A stretch of 15,184 nt of DNA from CAYVUM01 sp964454795 (GCA_964454795.1 CAYVUM010000081.1:1-15184); one strand, 5' to 3'. Shown: positions 1 to 7,404, counted from the first letter of the stretch. Notes: generated by a model not told the origin, from the sequence alone. Made by a program: numbers and translations.

Positions 1-55
1 CACACTGCAAACAATTCGTACACTTCCCAGGATCAATCACCAAAGATTTCTGCAT
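1..55 (-). CDS. 4Fe-4S ferredoxin-type protein, N-terminal fragment
   Basis: Only the first 18 codons are inside the window; the rest lies to the left. Translation of the minus strand from the ATG at 55 gives MQKSLVIDPGKCTNCLQC, which is the start of a bacterial 4Fe-4S ferredoxin domain (I-D-x-x-K-C-x-x-C-x-x-C). A GGGGAGG ribosome-binding site lies just upstream of the ATG. Small electron-transfer subunits of tungsten aldehyde oxidoreductases and related dicluster subunits begin this way, and an aldehyde-oxidising partner would fit an alcohol-oxidation locus, but that assignment is inference from context. The codons are noticeably AT-richer (TCT, TTG, AAT, TGT) than those of neighbouring genes. 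The ferredoxin-type call is firm; the specific function is not. Confidence 0.7.
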   Translation of the reverse strand, partial: MQKSLVIDPGKCTNCLQC

Positions 56-147
56 AGTCTTCGCCTCCCCGAAGAGCGTGATGGAACGACCGCCGGCCGG
101 GACTTCCCATACTGCCGGCGCCAGGCTTTCACGCCGCTGGTATGCTA

Positions 148-166
148 GCGGCCGGCCGCCGGCCGC
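148..166. repeat. GC-rich inverted repeat (hairpin)
   Basis: Perfect 8-bp arms GCGGCCGG and CCGGCCGC are separated by CCG. It lies in the spacer between the end of the minus-strand secreted protein (213) and the start of the ferredoxin gene (55). It could end or stabilise the upstream minus-strand transcript, but no T-run follows on that strand, so it is not a classic intrinsic terminator. Confidence 0.45.
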
Positions 167-212
167 GGCAATTCGCGAAAAGTCGGATCGGCCGCGGCGC
201 CGGCCGCCGCCC

Positions 213-548
213 CTACCGGGACCGGCAGCGGATGGTCCGGGACCCGCTGACGATCACCGTCCGCCCCCAGGGCGTAAAAATCTGGCAGAGCTGGCGCGGC
301 TCACTGACCCACCAGGCGGTGACCTCGACTCCCACCGCGTCCTCCGCATCCGCCCCGCCCGCGGCCGCGACTGTCACCGTGACCGGTTCGGCCTCGGCCT
401 CGACGATCGCCGCGCCGCCGGGGGCGACCACCTTGACCGTCTTTGCCGACCGGTTGTCGACGGCGATGCTCCGGTCGTCAGCCCCGGCCGCCGGGGAAGC
501 GACCGCGAAGTTGACCAGCACCGCAGCGGCAAGACCGGCGAGCTTCAG
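213..548 (-). CDS. small secreted protein of unknown function, probable CTG start
   Basis: I do not recognise the family. The reading frame gives a 111-residue protein with a convincing signal peptide at residues 1-22 (KLAGLAAAVLVNFAVASPAAG after the start, cleavage near A-G-A/DD). The mature part is rich in Val, Ala and Glu and probably beta-rich. It contains a Trp pair (W79-W80) and two cysteines (C88, C108) that could form a disulfide. No ATG or GTG sits at the beginning of the signal peptide. The codon in the right place is CTG, which overlaps the TGA of the preceding gene as CTGA. This implies translational coupling with the cupredoxin-like protein upstream. A longer reading of the same open frame, back to 1187, runs antisense through the divergent region and is not credible. 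The coding nature is fairly likely because of the signal peptide and overlap; the start codon is less certain. Confidence 0.55.
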   Translation of the reverse strand: MKLAGLAAAVLVNFAVASPAAGADDRSIAVDNRSAKTVKVVAPGGAAIVEAEAEPVTVTVAAAGGADAEDAVGVEVTAWWVSEPRQLCQIFTPWGRTVIVSGSRTIRCRSR

Positions 549-976
549 CGGACGACGAACGTGCCGACCATGCCCTGCTCTTCGAGGCCACGAGCGCGAA
601 ACCGGTAGGTCCCGGGCTTGATCGGCACGAAGAAGATCTCGCAATCGGCTTCCTCCTCGAACTCCAGCTCGTAAACGTGACTTGCCTTGATTTCCATGTT
701 GCCGGCCTCGATTTTGCGAAGCCAGATGAAATTGAAAAATTCCGGTGCCTCGAAAGCGTATTCCTTGCGGCCGGTGCTGACGATCTCCAGGCTGTAGGCC
801 TTGCCGGTCTCCAGCTGATATTCGCTGACCGAGAGGCCGTAACCGGACTCCTCGGTGCCAAGGACCAGCGGCTCCAGCTCGATCGGCCGGGTGGCGAGAT
901 AGCCTTGCGCGGCAGCATTGCCGGCATTCCATGCTGCAATCGTCGCGGCGATCACCACGGCCTGTCGGATTCGCAT
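545..976 (-). CDS. secreted cupredoxin-like protein lacking copper ligands
   Basis: A 143-residue exported protein with a signal peptide at 1-23 (cleavage AAA/QG). The C-terminal half follows the cupredoxin pattern: a strand with FNF near residues 81-83, then FVPIKPGTYRFRARG at 116-130, then EEQGMVGTFVV to the end. In copper-binding relatives the last segment carries Cys-x-x-His-x-x-x-x-Met. Here the Cys and His positions are Ala/Arg and Glu, only the Met of GMVGT is kept, and the upstream His is replaced within FNF. So the fold is probably retained without a type 1 copper site. The start at 976 has a GGGGAGG ribosome-binding site; an upstream ATG at 1045 would add 23 non-signal residues and is rejected. 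It is the first gene of a two-gene minus-strand unit diverging from the ABC binding protein. Its function is unknown; a structural or partner-binding role with the quinoprotein system is a guess. Confidence 0.75.
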   Translation of the reverse strand: MRIRQAVVIAATIAAWNAGNAAAQGYLATRPIELEPLVLGTEESGYGLSVSEYQLETGKAYSLEIVSTGRKEYAFEAPEFFNFIWLRKIEAGNMEIKASHVYELEFEEEADCEIFFVPIKPGTYRFRARGLEEQGMVGTFVVR

Positions 977-1186
977 CGGACTCCCCTCCCCTCGGTTCAC
1001 CTGCTTGCCGGCGATCGGGGCGGGGTGCGCCGGCGCGCCGCTCACGGGCCCCGACCCCGGCGAAGTGGCGGTTGAGCCTGGGAACTGTCTGCCGGCACGG
1101 CGCGCCTGTCGATTGGACCTTCGTCCGGCTTGACCCGGCGCGGGCGGCCGCGGCTATCGTGATCGTCACCCGACGGGGGATGGTCA
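977..1186. promoter_or_regulatory. divergent promoter region between cupredoxin-like and ABC genes
   Basis: This 210-bp spacer separates two genes that read away from each other, so it must hold promoters for both. A weak sigma70-like candidate for the plus strand is TTGACC at 1130-1135 with TATCGT at 1155-1160; the 19-bp spacer is longer than ideal. The GGGGGA at 1175-1180 is the ribosome-binding site for the ATG at 1187. No clear operator was seen. Confidence 0.35.
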
Positions 1187-2413
1187 ATGATCGGTGTTGC
1201 CAGAGTACAAGATCTGCGGAGAGGCCTGCGGACGCTGTGTGCCATGGCCTTTCTTCTCGGCAGCGCGGCGCCGGCGATGGCCGCCGATACGAGCGGCAAA
1301 GCGCTCACCGAGATCCCCATCGCCTACCTGACCCAGAGGGTCGAGCGTCCACCGGCGCTCTCCAACCTGGATGAACCGATCGAAGACGAGGGCCTGCAAG
1401 GCGCGCTGCTCGCCCTCGACGACAACAACTCGACCGGCCGGTTCCTGAACCAGCGGTTCGTTCTGAAGGCGGTGACCGTGCCGGCCGACGGCGGTGTGGC
1501 TGCGGCCGTCGCGGCGCTGCATGCCGACGGACACCGGTTCATCGTGGCCGATCTGCACGCCGCCGCCCTCGACCAGGTGCTCGCCACCGCGGCCGCTGCG
1601 AACATGCTGATACTCAACGCCGGTGCCGCCGACGACCGCTTTCGCAACGAGGACTGCCGGGGCTTCCTGCTGCACACGTTGCCGAGCCGGGCAATGCTCG
1701 CTGATGCTCTCGCCCAGTATCTGGTCAGGAAGCGCTGGACCGACTGGTTCCTGGTGGTTGGCACCCGCTCCGAAGACCGCCTGTTCGCCGATGCGATCCG
1801 CCGCGCCGCGGGGCGGTTCGGCGGCACGATCGTTGCCGAGAAAACCTGGACATTTTACCATGACGCCCGCCGCACGGCCCAGGCAGAGGTGCCGGTGTTC
1901 ACCCAGGTGGACGCCCACGACCTGGTGATCGTTGCCGACGAGATCGGTGATTTCGGCGAATACCTGATCTATCGCACCTGGGAACCGCGCCTCGTGGCCG
2001 GGACACAGGGCCTGGTCCCCACCGCCTTCCATCGCACCGTCGAGCAGTGGGGCGCGGCACAATTGCACTCCCGGTTCCAAAAACGCTTCGGGCGGTGGAT
2101 GACGGCGCGGGACTACGTGGTCTGGATGGCGGTCCGGTCGGTGGGCGAAGCGGCGACCCGAACCGGCTCCGGCGAGTTCGCGACCCTGCGCGATTTCATC
2201 ACCAGCGACGGCTTCGAGCTTGCCGCGTTCAAGGGGCGAAAGCTCACCTATCGTCCCTGGAACGGCCAGCTGCGCCAGCCGGTGCCGGTGGCGGCCGCCC
2301 GCGCCCTGGTCGCCCTCTCGCCCCAGGACGGATTCCTGCATCCGGAAACGGAACTGGATACGCTCGGCTTCGATCGTCCGGAATCCTTGTGCCGGCAGCC
2401 GCCCGGCCAATAA
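1187..2413 (+). CDS. ABC transporter substrate-binding protein, PQQ alcohol-degradation type
   Basis: A 408-residue periplasmic protein of the type I (branched-chain amino acid-like) binding-protein fold, matching the family found next to PQQ-dependent alcohol dehydrogenases. A signal peptide ends near residue 32 (GSAAPAMA/AD). Family-like segments include IPIAYLTQ near residue 44, EDEGLQGALLALDDNNSTGRFL around 64-85, and a central motif of NAGAADD, then DCRGFLLHTLPSRAML, then WTDWFLVVG. The C-terminal half has ARDYVVWMAVRSVGEA and GFELAAFKGRKLTYRPWNGQLRQP. The start at 1187 has GGGGGA six bases upstream; an internal ATG at codon 20 would still leave a short signal peptide. It opens a plus-strand set with the YVTN protein, ATPase and permease. 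The ligand is unknown. The matching ATPase/permease pair resembles exporters more than importers, so it may act as a sensor or accessory protein rather than an uptake receptor. Confidence 0.85.
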   Translation: MIGVARVQDLRRGLRTLCAMAFLLGSAAPAMAADTSGKALTEIPIAYLTQRVERPPALSNLDEPIEDEGLQGALLALDDNNSTGRFLNQRFVLKAVTVPADGGVAAAVAALHADGHRFIVADLHAAALDQVLATAAAANMLILNAGAADDRFRNEDCRGFLLHTLPSRAMLADALAQYLVRKRWTDWFLVVGTRSEDRLFADAIRRAAGRFGGTIVAEKTWTFYHDARRTAQAEVPVFTQVDAHDLVIVADEIGDFGEYLIYRTWEPRLVAGTQGLVPTAFHRTVEQWGAAQLHSRFQKRFGRWMTARDYVVWMAVRSVGEAATRTGSGEFATLRDFITSDGFELAAFKGRKLTYRPWNGQLRQPVPVAAARALVALSPQDGFLHPETELDTLGFDRPESLCRQPPGQ

Positions 2414-2435
2414 TGCGGAACTGAAGGAGGACGAC

Positions 2436-3407
2436 ATGCGACGGCTGCTGACAGGTCTCGCGTTGAGCGCTGCGGCGATGGGGGCGGGCACCCCGTGCCT
2501 GGCGGAGACGGTGTTCGTCTCCAACGAAAAGGACGACACCATCTCGATCATCGACGTCGCAACGCTGGAGGTGACCAACACGTTCCCTGTCGGCCAGCGG
2601 CCGCGGGGGATCACCTTCAGCCGCGATTTCAAGCGGCTTTATGTTTGCGCCAGCGACGACGACCGGGTCGAGGTCTACGACACCGGGACACTTGAGAAGA
2701 TTGGCGAGTTGCCCTCGGGCAATGATCCGGAGCAGTTCTTCCTCCATCCCAACGACCGCCACCTCTATATCTCCAACGAGGACGACAACATTGCCACCGT
2801 GGTCGATACCGAGACGCAGGAAGTGATCGCTCAGGTGGATGTGGGCGTGGAACCGGAGGGGATGGCGGTCAGCCCCGACGGCAGGATCGCCGTCAACACC
2901 TCCGAGACCACCAACATGGTCCATTGGATCGATACCACCAGCTATGAACTTGTCGACAATACCCTGGTCGACCAGCGGCCGCGCCACGCCGAATTCACCG
3001 CTGACGGCGCGCGGCTGTGGGTCTCCTCGGAGATCGGCGGCACGGTTGCGGTGATCGACGTGGCCAGCCGGCAAATCCTCGGGAAATTCGGGTTTGAGAT
3101 CCGCGGTGTCTCGCCCGACCTGCTGCAGCCGGTGGGGATCCGGCTGACCGCCGATGGCAAGACCGCGTTTGTCGCCCTCGGCCCCGCCAACCACGTCGCC
3201 GTCGTTGATGCGGAGACGTTCGAGGTCCTCGATTATATCCTGGTCGGGAGACGGGTCTGGCATCTGGCCTTCACGCCTGATGAGCGGTATCTGTTCACCA
3301 CCAACGGGGTCAGTGGCGATGTCACCGTGATTGACATCGCGGCTCGCGAGCCGGTCAAGTCGATCAAGGTCGGCCGCTATCCGTGGGGTGCGGCCGTCAT
3401 GCCCTGA
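2436..3407 (+). CDS. YVTN beta-propeller protein, PQQ-system associated
   Basis: A 323-residue exported protein. A signal peptide at 1-23 (cleavage CLA/ET) is followed by about seven repeats of roughly 42 residues, each with a strand like VFVSNEKDDTISIIDVATLEV, a loop V-G-x-x-P-R-G, and F-S-x-D-x-x-x-L-Y-V. This is the surface/periplasmic beta-propeller family that accompanies the ABC module of PQQ alcohol dehydrogenase clusters. A strong AAGGAGG ribosome-binding site at 2424-2430, five bases before the ATG at 2436, fixes the start and rules out the longer open frame reaching back to 2220. It follows the binding protein by 22 bp and precedes the ATPase by 94 bp. No catalytic residues are visible; a scaffold or ligand-binding role is inferred. 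There is no CxxCH heme motif, so it is not a nitrite-reductase-like cytochrome. Confidence 0.88.
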   Translation: MRRLLTGLALSAAAMGAGTPCLAETVFVSNEKDDTISIIDVATLEVTNTFPVGQRPRGITFSRDFKRLYVCASDDDRVEVYDTGTLEKIGELPSGNDPEQFFLHPNDRHLYISNEDDNIATVVDTETQEVIAQVDVGVEPEGMAVSPDGRIAVNTSETTNMVHWIDTTSYELVDNTLVDQRPRHAEFTADGARLWVSSEIGGTVAVIDVASRQILGKFGFEIRGVSPDLLQPVGIRLTADGKTAFVALGPANHVAVVDAETFEVLDYILVGRRVWHLAFTPDERYLFTTNGVSGDVTVIDIAAREPVKSIKVGRYPWGAAVMP

Positions 3408-3501
3408 CTCTGCCTCGGGATCCAGATGGCGCCGGCGCAGGGTACCCGGCCGCCATCGTGAGCGGCCCCCGGGGGGAAGCGAGGAGCGGCATCGGGTCAC
3501 G

Positions 3502-4272
3502 ATGAACGGAACCGGCTCGCCGGGTCCGCCGGCGTTGCAGGTGGATGGCCTGGCCTTCAGTTATGACGAGCGGTTCGCGCTCGAGGACATCACTTTCGCC
3601 GTCGAGCCTGGGGTCGTGACGGCCCTGCTCGGACCGAACGGTGCCGGCAAGACGACTCTGTTCGCGCTGATCACCCGTCTGTTCGAGAGCCGCATCGGGA
3701 GAGTGAAAATCTGCGGCCACGACCTCCGGGCCGACAGCCGGCGCGCGCTCGCCCGCATCGGCGTGGTTTTCCAGCAGCCGACCCTCGATCTTGATCTGAC
3801 CGTCAGCCAGAACCTGCGCTATTTTGCGGCGTTGCACGGCATGGCCGGAACAGCGGCCGAGAGGCGGATTGGCGAGGAACTGGGCCGGCTTGGAATGGAC
3901 GAATACCGCAACACCCGGGTGCGGACGTTGAGCGGCGGCTACCGGCGCCGGACCGAGATCGCCCGGGCGATGCTGCACTGCCCGGCGCTGCTGCTGCTCG
4001 ATGAGCCCACCGTCGGACTCGATGTGCCGACCCGTCAGCGCATCGTCGCCCATGCCCATCGCCTTGCCCGGGAGGACGGCATCGCGATCCTGTGGGCGAC
4101 GCATCTGATCGACGAAGTGTGGGAGGACGACCGGCTGATCGTGCTGCATCGCGGCCGGGTATGTGCGCGGGGGCCGGTCGCGGAGGTGAGGCGAACGGTC
4201 GCGGCGGCGAGCCTGGAGGAGGCATTTGCGCGCCTGACCGGCAGCAGCTCCAAGGCCGGACCGGCGGCATGA
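3502..4272 (+). CDS. ABC transporter ATP-binding protein, PQQ alcohol-degradation type
   Basis: A 256-residue cytoplasmic ATPase that would power the permease encoded next. Visible motifs are Walker A GPNGAGKT (residues 44-51), Q-loop FQQPTLD (90-96), signature LSGGYRRR (143-150), Walker B LLLLDEPT (163-170), D-loop GLD (172-174) and switch His201 in WATHLIDE. The short length and ABC-2 partner place it with export-type or natA/CcmA-like ATPases, and the family is known beside PQQ alcohol dehydrogenases. The ATG at 3502 is the first sensible start; the nearest purine-rich stretch (GAGGAG at 3481-3486) is about 15 bases away, so initiation may be weak or coupled. The stop overlaps the permease start by 4 bp (ATGA). 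The 94-bp gap upstream holds no gene. Confidence 0.92.
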   Translation: MNGTGSPGPPALQVDGLAFSYDERFALEDITFAVEPGVVTALLGPNGAGKTTLFALITRLFESRIGRVKICGHDLRADSRRALARIGVVFQQPTLDLDLTVSQNLRYFAALHGMAGTAAERRIGEELGRLGMDEYRNTRVRTLSGGYRRRTEIARAMLHCPALLLLDEPTVGLDVPTRQRIVAHAHRLAREDGIAILWATHLIDEVWEDDRLIVLHRGRVCARGPVAEVRRTVAAASLEEAFARLTGSSSKAGPAA

Positions 4273-5075
4273 CTGCTGCGGGCTATGCGATCTGCTTCCG
4301 GGGAATCCTGGTGCGGGAGGTTCTGCGCTTCCTGCGCCAGCGCGAACGGTTTCTCGCCGCCCTGGTGCGGCCGCTGGTCTGGCTGGTGGTCTTTGCGGCC
4401 GGCTTTCGCGCCGCACTCGGCGTCTCCATCACCCCGCCTTACCAGACCTACATCACTTATGAAATCTATATCGTTCCGGGTCTTATCGGGATGATCCAAC
4501 TGTTCAATGGCATGCAGAGCTCGTTGTCGATGGTCTACGACCGCGAAATGGGCAGCATGCGGGTGTTGATGGTGGCCCCGTTTCCCCGCTGGTATCTGCT
4601 CACCTGCAAGTTGCTGGCCGGGGTCGCCGTCTCGATCCTTCAAGTCTACACGTTCCTGGTGATCGCCTGGGTACTGGACGTGAGGCTGCCACTTGCCGGA
4701 TTCCTCACAGTTTTCCCGGCGCTGATTGTGTCCGGCTTGTTGCTGGGCGCGATCGGGCTGTTGCTGTCCTCGACCATCCGCCAGCTGGAAAACTTCGCCG
4801 GGATCATGAACTTTGTGATTTTTCCGACCTTCTTTCTTTCGAGCGCGCTTTATCCGCTGTGGAAGATGCGGGAGTCGAGCGTGCTGCTCTGGCAGATCTG
4901 CTCGGTCAATCCATTCACCCACGCGGTCGAGCTGATCCGCTTCGCCCTGTACGGCAAGGCTAACCTCGAGGCTCTCGGGTGGACGCTGGCAACTCTTGCG
5001 CTCGTCTTCGCCCTTGCCCTTTACAGCTACAGCCCGGCCCGCGGCCTGATGCAACGCAAGGCCGGGGGCGACTGA
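4269..5075 (+). CDS. pedC: ABC-2 type permease, PedC family
   Basis: A 268-residue inner-membrane protein with about six hydrophobic segments. These are near residues 32-50 (ALVRPLVWLVVFAAGF), 66-80 (YIVPGLIGMIQLF), 112-135, 143-167 (GFLTVFPALIVSGLLLGAIG), 176-196 (GIMNFVIFPTFFLSSALYP) and 235-258. The ABC-2 signature region appears as NFAGIMNFVIFPTFFLSSALYPLW followed by NPFTHAVELIRFALYG. It overlaps the ATPase gene by ATGA, so the two are made together. This permease type is described in the Pseudomonas phenylethanol/alcohol (ped) cluster, and the transported molecule is not established. It is the last gene of the plus-strand ABC set and faces the cytochrome bc1 operon tail to tail. Confidence 0.9.
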   Translation: MTAAGYAICFRGILVREVLRFLRQRERFLAALVRPLVWLVVFAAGFRAALGVSITPPYQTYITYEIYIVPGLIGMIQLFNGMQSSLSMVYDREMGSMRVLMVAPFPRWYLLTCKLLAGVAVSILQVYTFLVIAWVLDVRLPLAGFLTVFPALIVSGLLLGAIGLLLSSTIRQLENFAGIMNFVIFPTFFLSSALYPLWKMRESSVLLWQICSVNPFTHAVELIRFALYGKANLEALGWTLATLALVFALALYSYSPARGLMQRKAGGD

Positions 5076-5318
5076 TACCAGCGAGCCGACCCGGTGGCTC
5101 TCGCCGGCTTGCTGACGAGCGCGAAACCCGCCGCGGCGCGTGCCGCGAAGGCTTAAGCCAACGGAGTGAGCGCGCGGCGCCTGACGGAGGGGAGGGGAGC
5201 CGTCAAGGGCTCGACGATGTGAGACGGGTGAAAAAGATCAGACCCCTTGAGAGAGCTGTTCGCGTCGGTCATCTGACTGTCCGGATCAGCGCGGGGCCCT
5301 GCTGCCCTGTCATCGCCC
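5076..5318. other. convergent intergenic spacer with several inverted repeats
   Basis: This spacer lies between the permease stop and the cytochrome c1 stop, so both transcripts must end here. It contains a hairpin CGCGGC-GCGT-GCCGCG (5132-5147), a perfect palindrome GGCTTAAGCC (5150-5159), and a stem TGACGG/CCGTCA (5182-5187 with 5200-5205) whose loop is a G/A-rich run. Further on is a purine-rich stretch with AAAAAGATCAGACCCC near 5231-5246. No intrinsic terminator with a T-run was found on either strand. I see no credible gene here; the dense symmetry suggests a structured RNA, a repeat element or rho-type termination. Confidence 0.45.
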
Positions 5319-6113
5319 TCAGGGCTTGTCTGGTTTCGCCAGCCGCTCGTTCAGATGCGCCCAGATTTCCGCCTTAAGGGCAATGAACAGGCAGGTCAGG
5401 AGTGCGAGAAAGGCCACCACCCTGAGGCCCAGCGATTTCCGGGCTTCCAGGTGGGGATCGGCGGCCCAGGCGAGAAACGTGGTCACGTCGGCGGCCATCT
5501 GCTCGACCGTCGCCTCGGTGCCGTCCTCGAAGTCGATCAGACCTTCGAACAGAGACTGGCGCATGCCGGTCTGCCCCCCGGGCGCCACAGCGTTGTACTG
5601 CATGCCCGGCGCCAGCTCCACGCCGGGCGGCGGATCACCATAACCGACCAGAAACGCATAGAGATAGTCGGGGCCGCCCGCGCGCGCCCGGGTGATCAAC
5701 GACAGATCGGGCGGATACATGCCGTTGTTGGCGGCGCGCGCAGCCTCTGCATTGGGGTAGGGGGCAACGAAGGTGTCCGACGGTCTCGCCGGGCGGAAGA
5801 ACGGTTTTCCGGTTTCGTCCGGTCCGTCCTCGACACTGAAGTCGGCGGCGAAGGCCTTGATGTCCTCGGGACCGAAGCCGACGCCGAGCGCTGAGAGGTT
5901 GCGGTACGCCACATGGCGCAGCGAATGGCAACCCGCGCAGGCGTCCAGATAGACCTCAAGGCCGCGCCGCAGCGCCGCCTGATCGAAGCCGCCGAACGCT
6001 CCCTCGAAGCTCCAGTCGCGGTCCGGCACATCGGGCGGTCCGGCAGCCGGCGCCGCGCACGGTAGCAACGCGGTCAGCAGGAGAGCGCCGGCGAGGGCAA
6101 AGCGCCGCGCCAT
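5319..6113 (-). CDS. petC: cytochrome c1 of the bc1 complex
   Basis: A 264-residue membrane-anchored heme protein that takes electrons from the Rieske centre and passes them to soluble cytochrome c. A signal peptide covers residues 1-24 (PCAAPAAG). The heme c site is CAGCH at 59-63, followed by the family stretch SLRHVAYRNL. Other c1 hallmarks are FVAPYPNAEAARAANNG (115-131), YPPDLSLI (133-140) and the distal region with probable axial Met184 in GMRQSLFEGLIDFEDGTEAT. A C-terminal transmembrane anchor lies near 229-248, followed by a basic tail. The ATG at 6113 starts two bases after the cytochrome b stop, indicating a tight operon. The order Rieske, cytochrome b, c1 is standard for proteobacteria. 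Nothing looks defective. Confidence 0.95.
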   Translation of the reverse strand: MARRFALAGALLLTALLPCAAPAAGPPDVPDRDWSFEGAFGGFDQAALRRGLEVYLDACAGCHSLRHVAYRNLSALGVGFGPEDIKAFAADFSVEDGPDETGKPFFRPARPSDTFVAPYPNAEAARAANNGMYPPDLSLITRARAGGPDYLYAFLVGYGDPPPGVELAPGMQYNAVAPGGQTGMRQSLFEGLIDFEDGTEATVEQMAADVTTFLAWAADPHLEARKSLGLRVVAFLALLTCLFIALKAEIWAHLNERLAKPDKP

Positions 6114-6115
6114 CT

Positions 6116-7393
6116 TCAGCGCTCCGGCGCGTACGCGGGGGCCGCGCCGGGGACGGCGGCGGCACCTCCGCTGGTAACCGGGCTGCTGATCGTCCGGGGC
6201 AGCGGCCTTGGCTTTTCGATGAAGCCCAGCAGTGGCAGCAGGATCAGGAAGTGCGCGAAATAGTAAACCGTGGCGATGCGGGCGATCGTCAGATAAATGC
6301 CGGACGGGGGGTGGGCGCCGCACCAGCCGAGAACGATGCAGTCGAAGACGAGAAGCCAGAAAAACCAGCGGTAGATTGGACGGAACCGGCTGCTGCGCAC
6401 CTTCGAGGTGTCGAGCCATGGCAGGAACAGCCAGACCATCGGCGCCCCGAACATGGCCACCACCCCGGCCAGCTTGGCGTCCACGAACCACAGGTCGGGG
6501 ACAGCGCGCAAGATCGCGTAATAGGGAAGGAAGTACCATTCAGGTACGAGATGTTCCGGGGTGACCAGGGGATCGGCGGGGATGAAGTTCTCGGGTTCGG
6601 TAAGGACATCGGGGGCGAAAAACACCAGGATCGAAAACACTGTGGCGAACGCGCCAAGCCCGACAAGGTCCTTGATGGTATAGTAGGGATGGAAGGGGAT
6701 CCAGTCTTGGGGGCTTTTGAGGTCGATTCCGAGCGGGTTGTTGGACCGGGTCGTATGTAGCGCAATTAAATGCATCACCACGACGGCAAATATCATGAAT
6801 GGGAAGAAGAAATGAAGAGCATAAAAGCGGTTAAGCGTCGGATTGTCGATGGCATATCCGCCCCACAGCCATGTGGTGATGTCTTCGCCAATCAGGGGAA
6901 AAGCCGTAAACAGATTGGTAATTGCCGTTGCTGCCCAGAAGCTCATCTGTCCCCAAACCAGGGCATATCCCATGAAGGCGGTTGCCATCATTAGCATGAA
7001 AATGATCACACCGGTGATCCACGTAATCTCTCGGGGACTTTTATAGGACCCGTAATAAAGTCCACGGAAGATATGGATGTAAACAATGGCAAAAAACATG
7101 GACGAGCCGGTTTGATGGACATAGCGGATCAGCCAGCCATAATTCACGTCGCGCATGATGCGCTCGATGCTGTCGAAGGCGGAATCGACGTTCGGCTGAT
7201 ATTGCATCGCCAGAAAAATCCCGCTGAGGATCATGACCAGCAGCACGACGCCGGCAAGCGAGCCGAAATTCCACCAGTAATTCAGGTTTCGCGGCATCGG
7301 GTATTCGTAGAGCTGGTGGTGAGCCGCCGACACGATTGGAAAGCGATCGTCGACCCACTGCACCGCCGGGTTATTCCATCTGCGCGTCGCCAC
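6116..7393 (-). CDS. petB: cytochrome b of the bc1 complex, GTG start
   Basis: A 425-residue integral membrane subunit that carries two b hemes and the quinol sites. The four heme ligands are visible as two pairs spaced by 14: H93/H107 and H194/H208. The Qo-site PEWY motif is at residues 284-287 (HLVPEWYFLPYYAILRA). About eight transmembrane helices are present. A GGAG ribosome-binding site after the Rieske stop is followed by a GTG at 7393, giving MATRRWNNPAVQWVDDRFP, a typical N-terminus; the longer frame back to 7618 overlaps the Rieske gene and is rejected. The C-terminal tail after residue 400 is Pro/Ala rich. Parts of the gene are clearly AT-richer than its surroundings (26 of 60 bases are G or C at 6781-6840), which fits constraint on membrane codons or an older codon set; transfer is not needed to explain it. 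Confidence 0.96.
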   Translation of the reverse strand: MATRRWNNPAVQWVDDRFPIVSAAHHQLYEYPMPRNLNYWWNFGSLAGVVLLVMILSGIFLAMQYQPNVDSAFDSIERIMRDVNYGWLIRYVHQTGSSMFFAIVYIHIFRGLYYGSYKSPREITWITGVIIFMLMMATAFMGYALVWGQMSFWAATAITNLFTAFPLIGEDITTWLWGGYAIDNPTLNRFYALHFFFPFMIFAVVVMHLIALHTTRSNNPLGIDLKSPQDWIPFHPYYTIKDLVGLGAFATVFSILVFFAPDVLTEPENFIPADPLVTPEHLVPEWYFLPYYAILRAVPDLWFVDAKLAGVVAMFGAPMVWLFLPWLDTSKVRSSRFRPIYRWFFWLLVFDCIVLGWCGAHPPSGIYLTIARIATVYYFAHFLILLPLLGFIEKPRPLPRTISSPVTSGGAAAVPGAAPAYAPER

Positions 7394-7404
7394 CGAAAGG
7401 CTCC

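Noticed and set aside
213..1187. Single long minus-strand gene covering both small secreted genes
   Set aside because: Its first two thirds overlap the well-supported 545-976 gene in another frame and the divergent spacer; only the last third carries a signal peptide and plausible protein.
1184..2632. 482-residue minus-strand open frame opposite the ABC binding protein
   Set aside because: Antisense to a recognised family member with a signal peptide and ribosome-binding site.
2436..3407. YVTN protein as a heme d1 / nitrite reductase-like protein, given the NosR-like gene nearby
   Set aside because: There is no CxxCH motif and the length and neighbours fit the PQQ-associated propeller family; there is no other denitrification gene.
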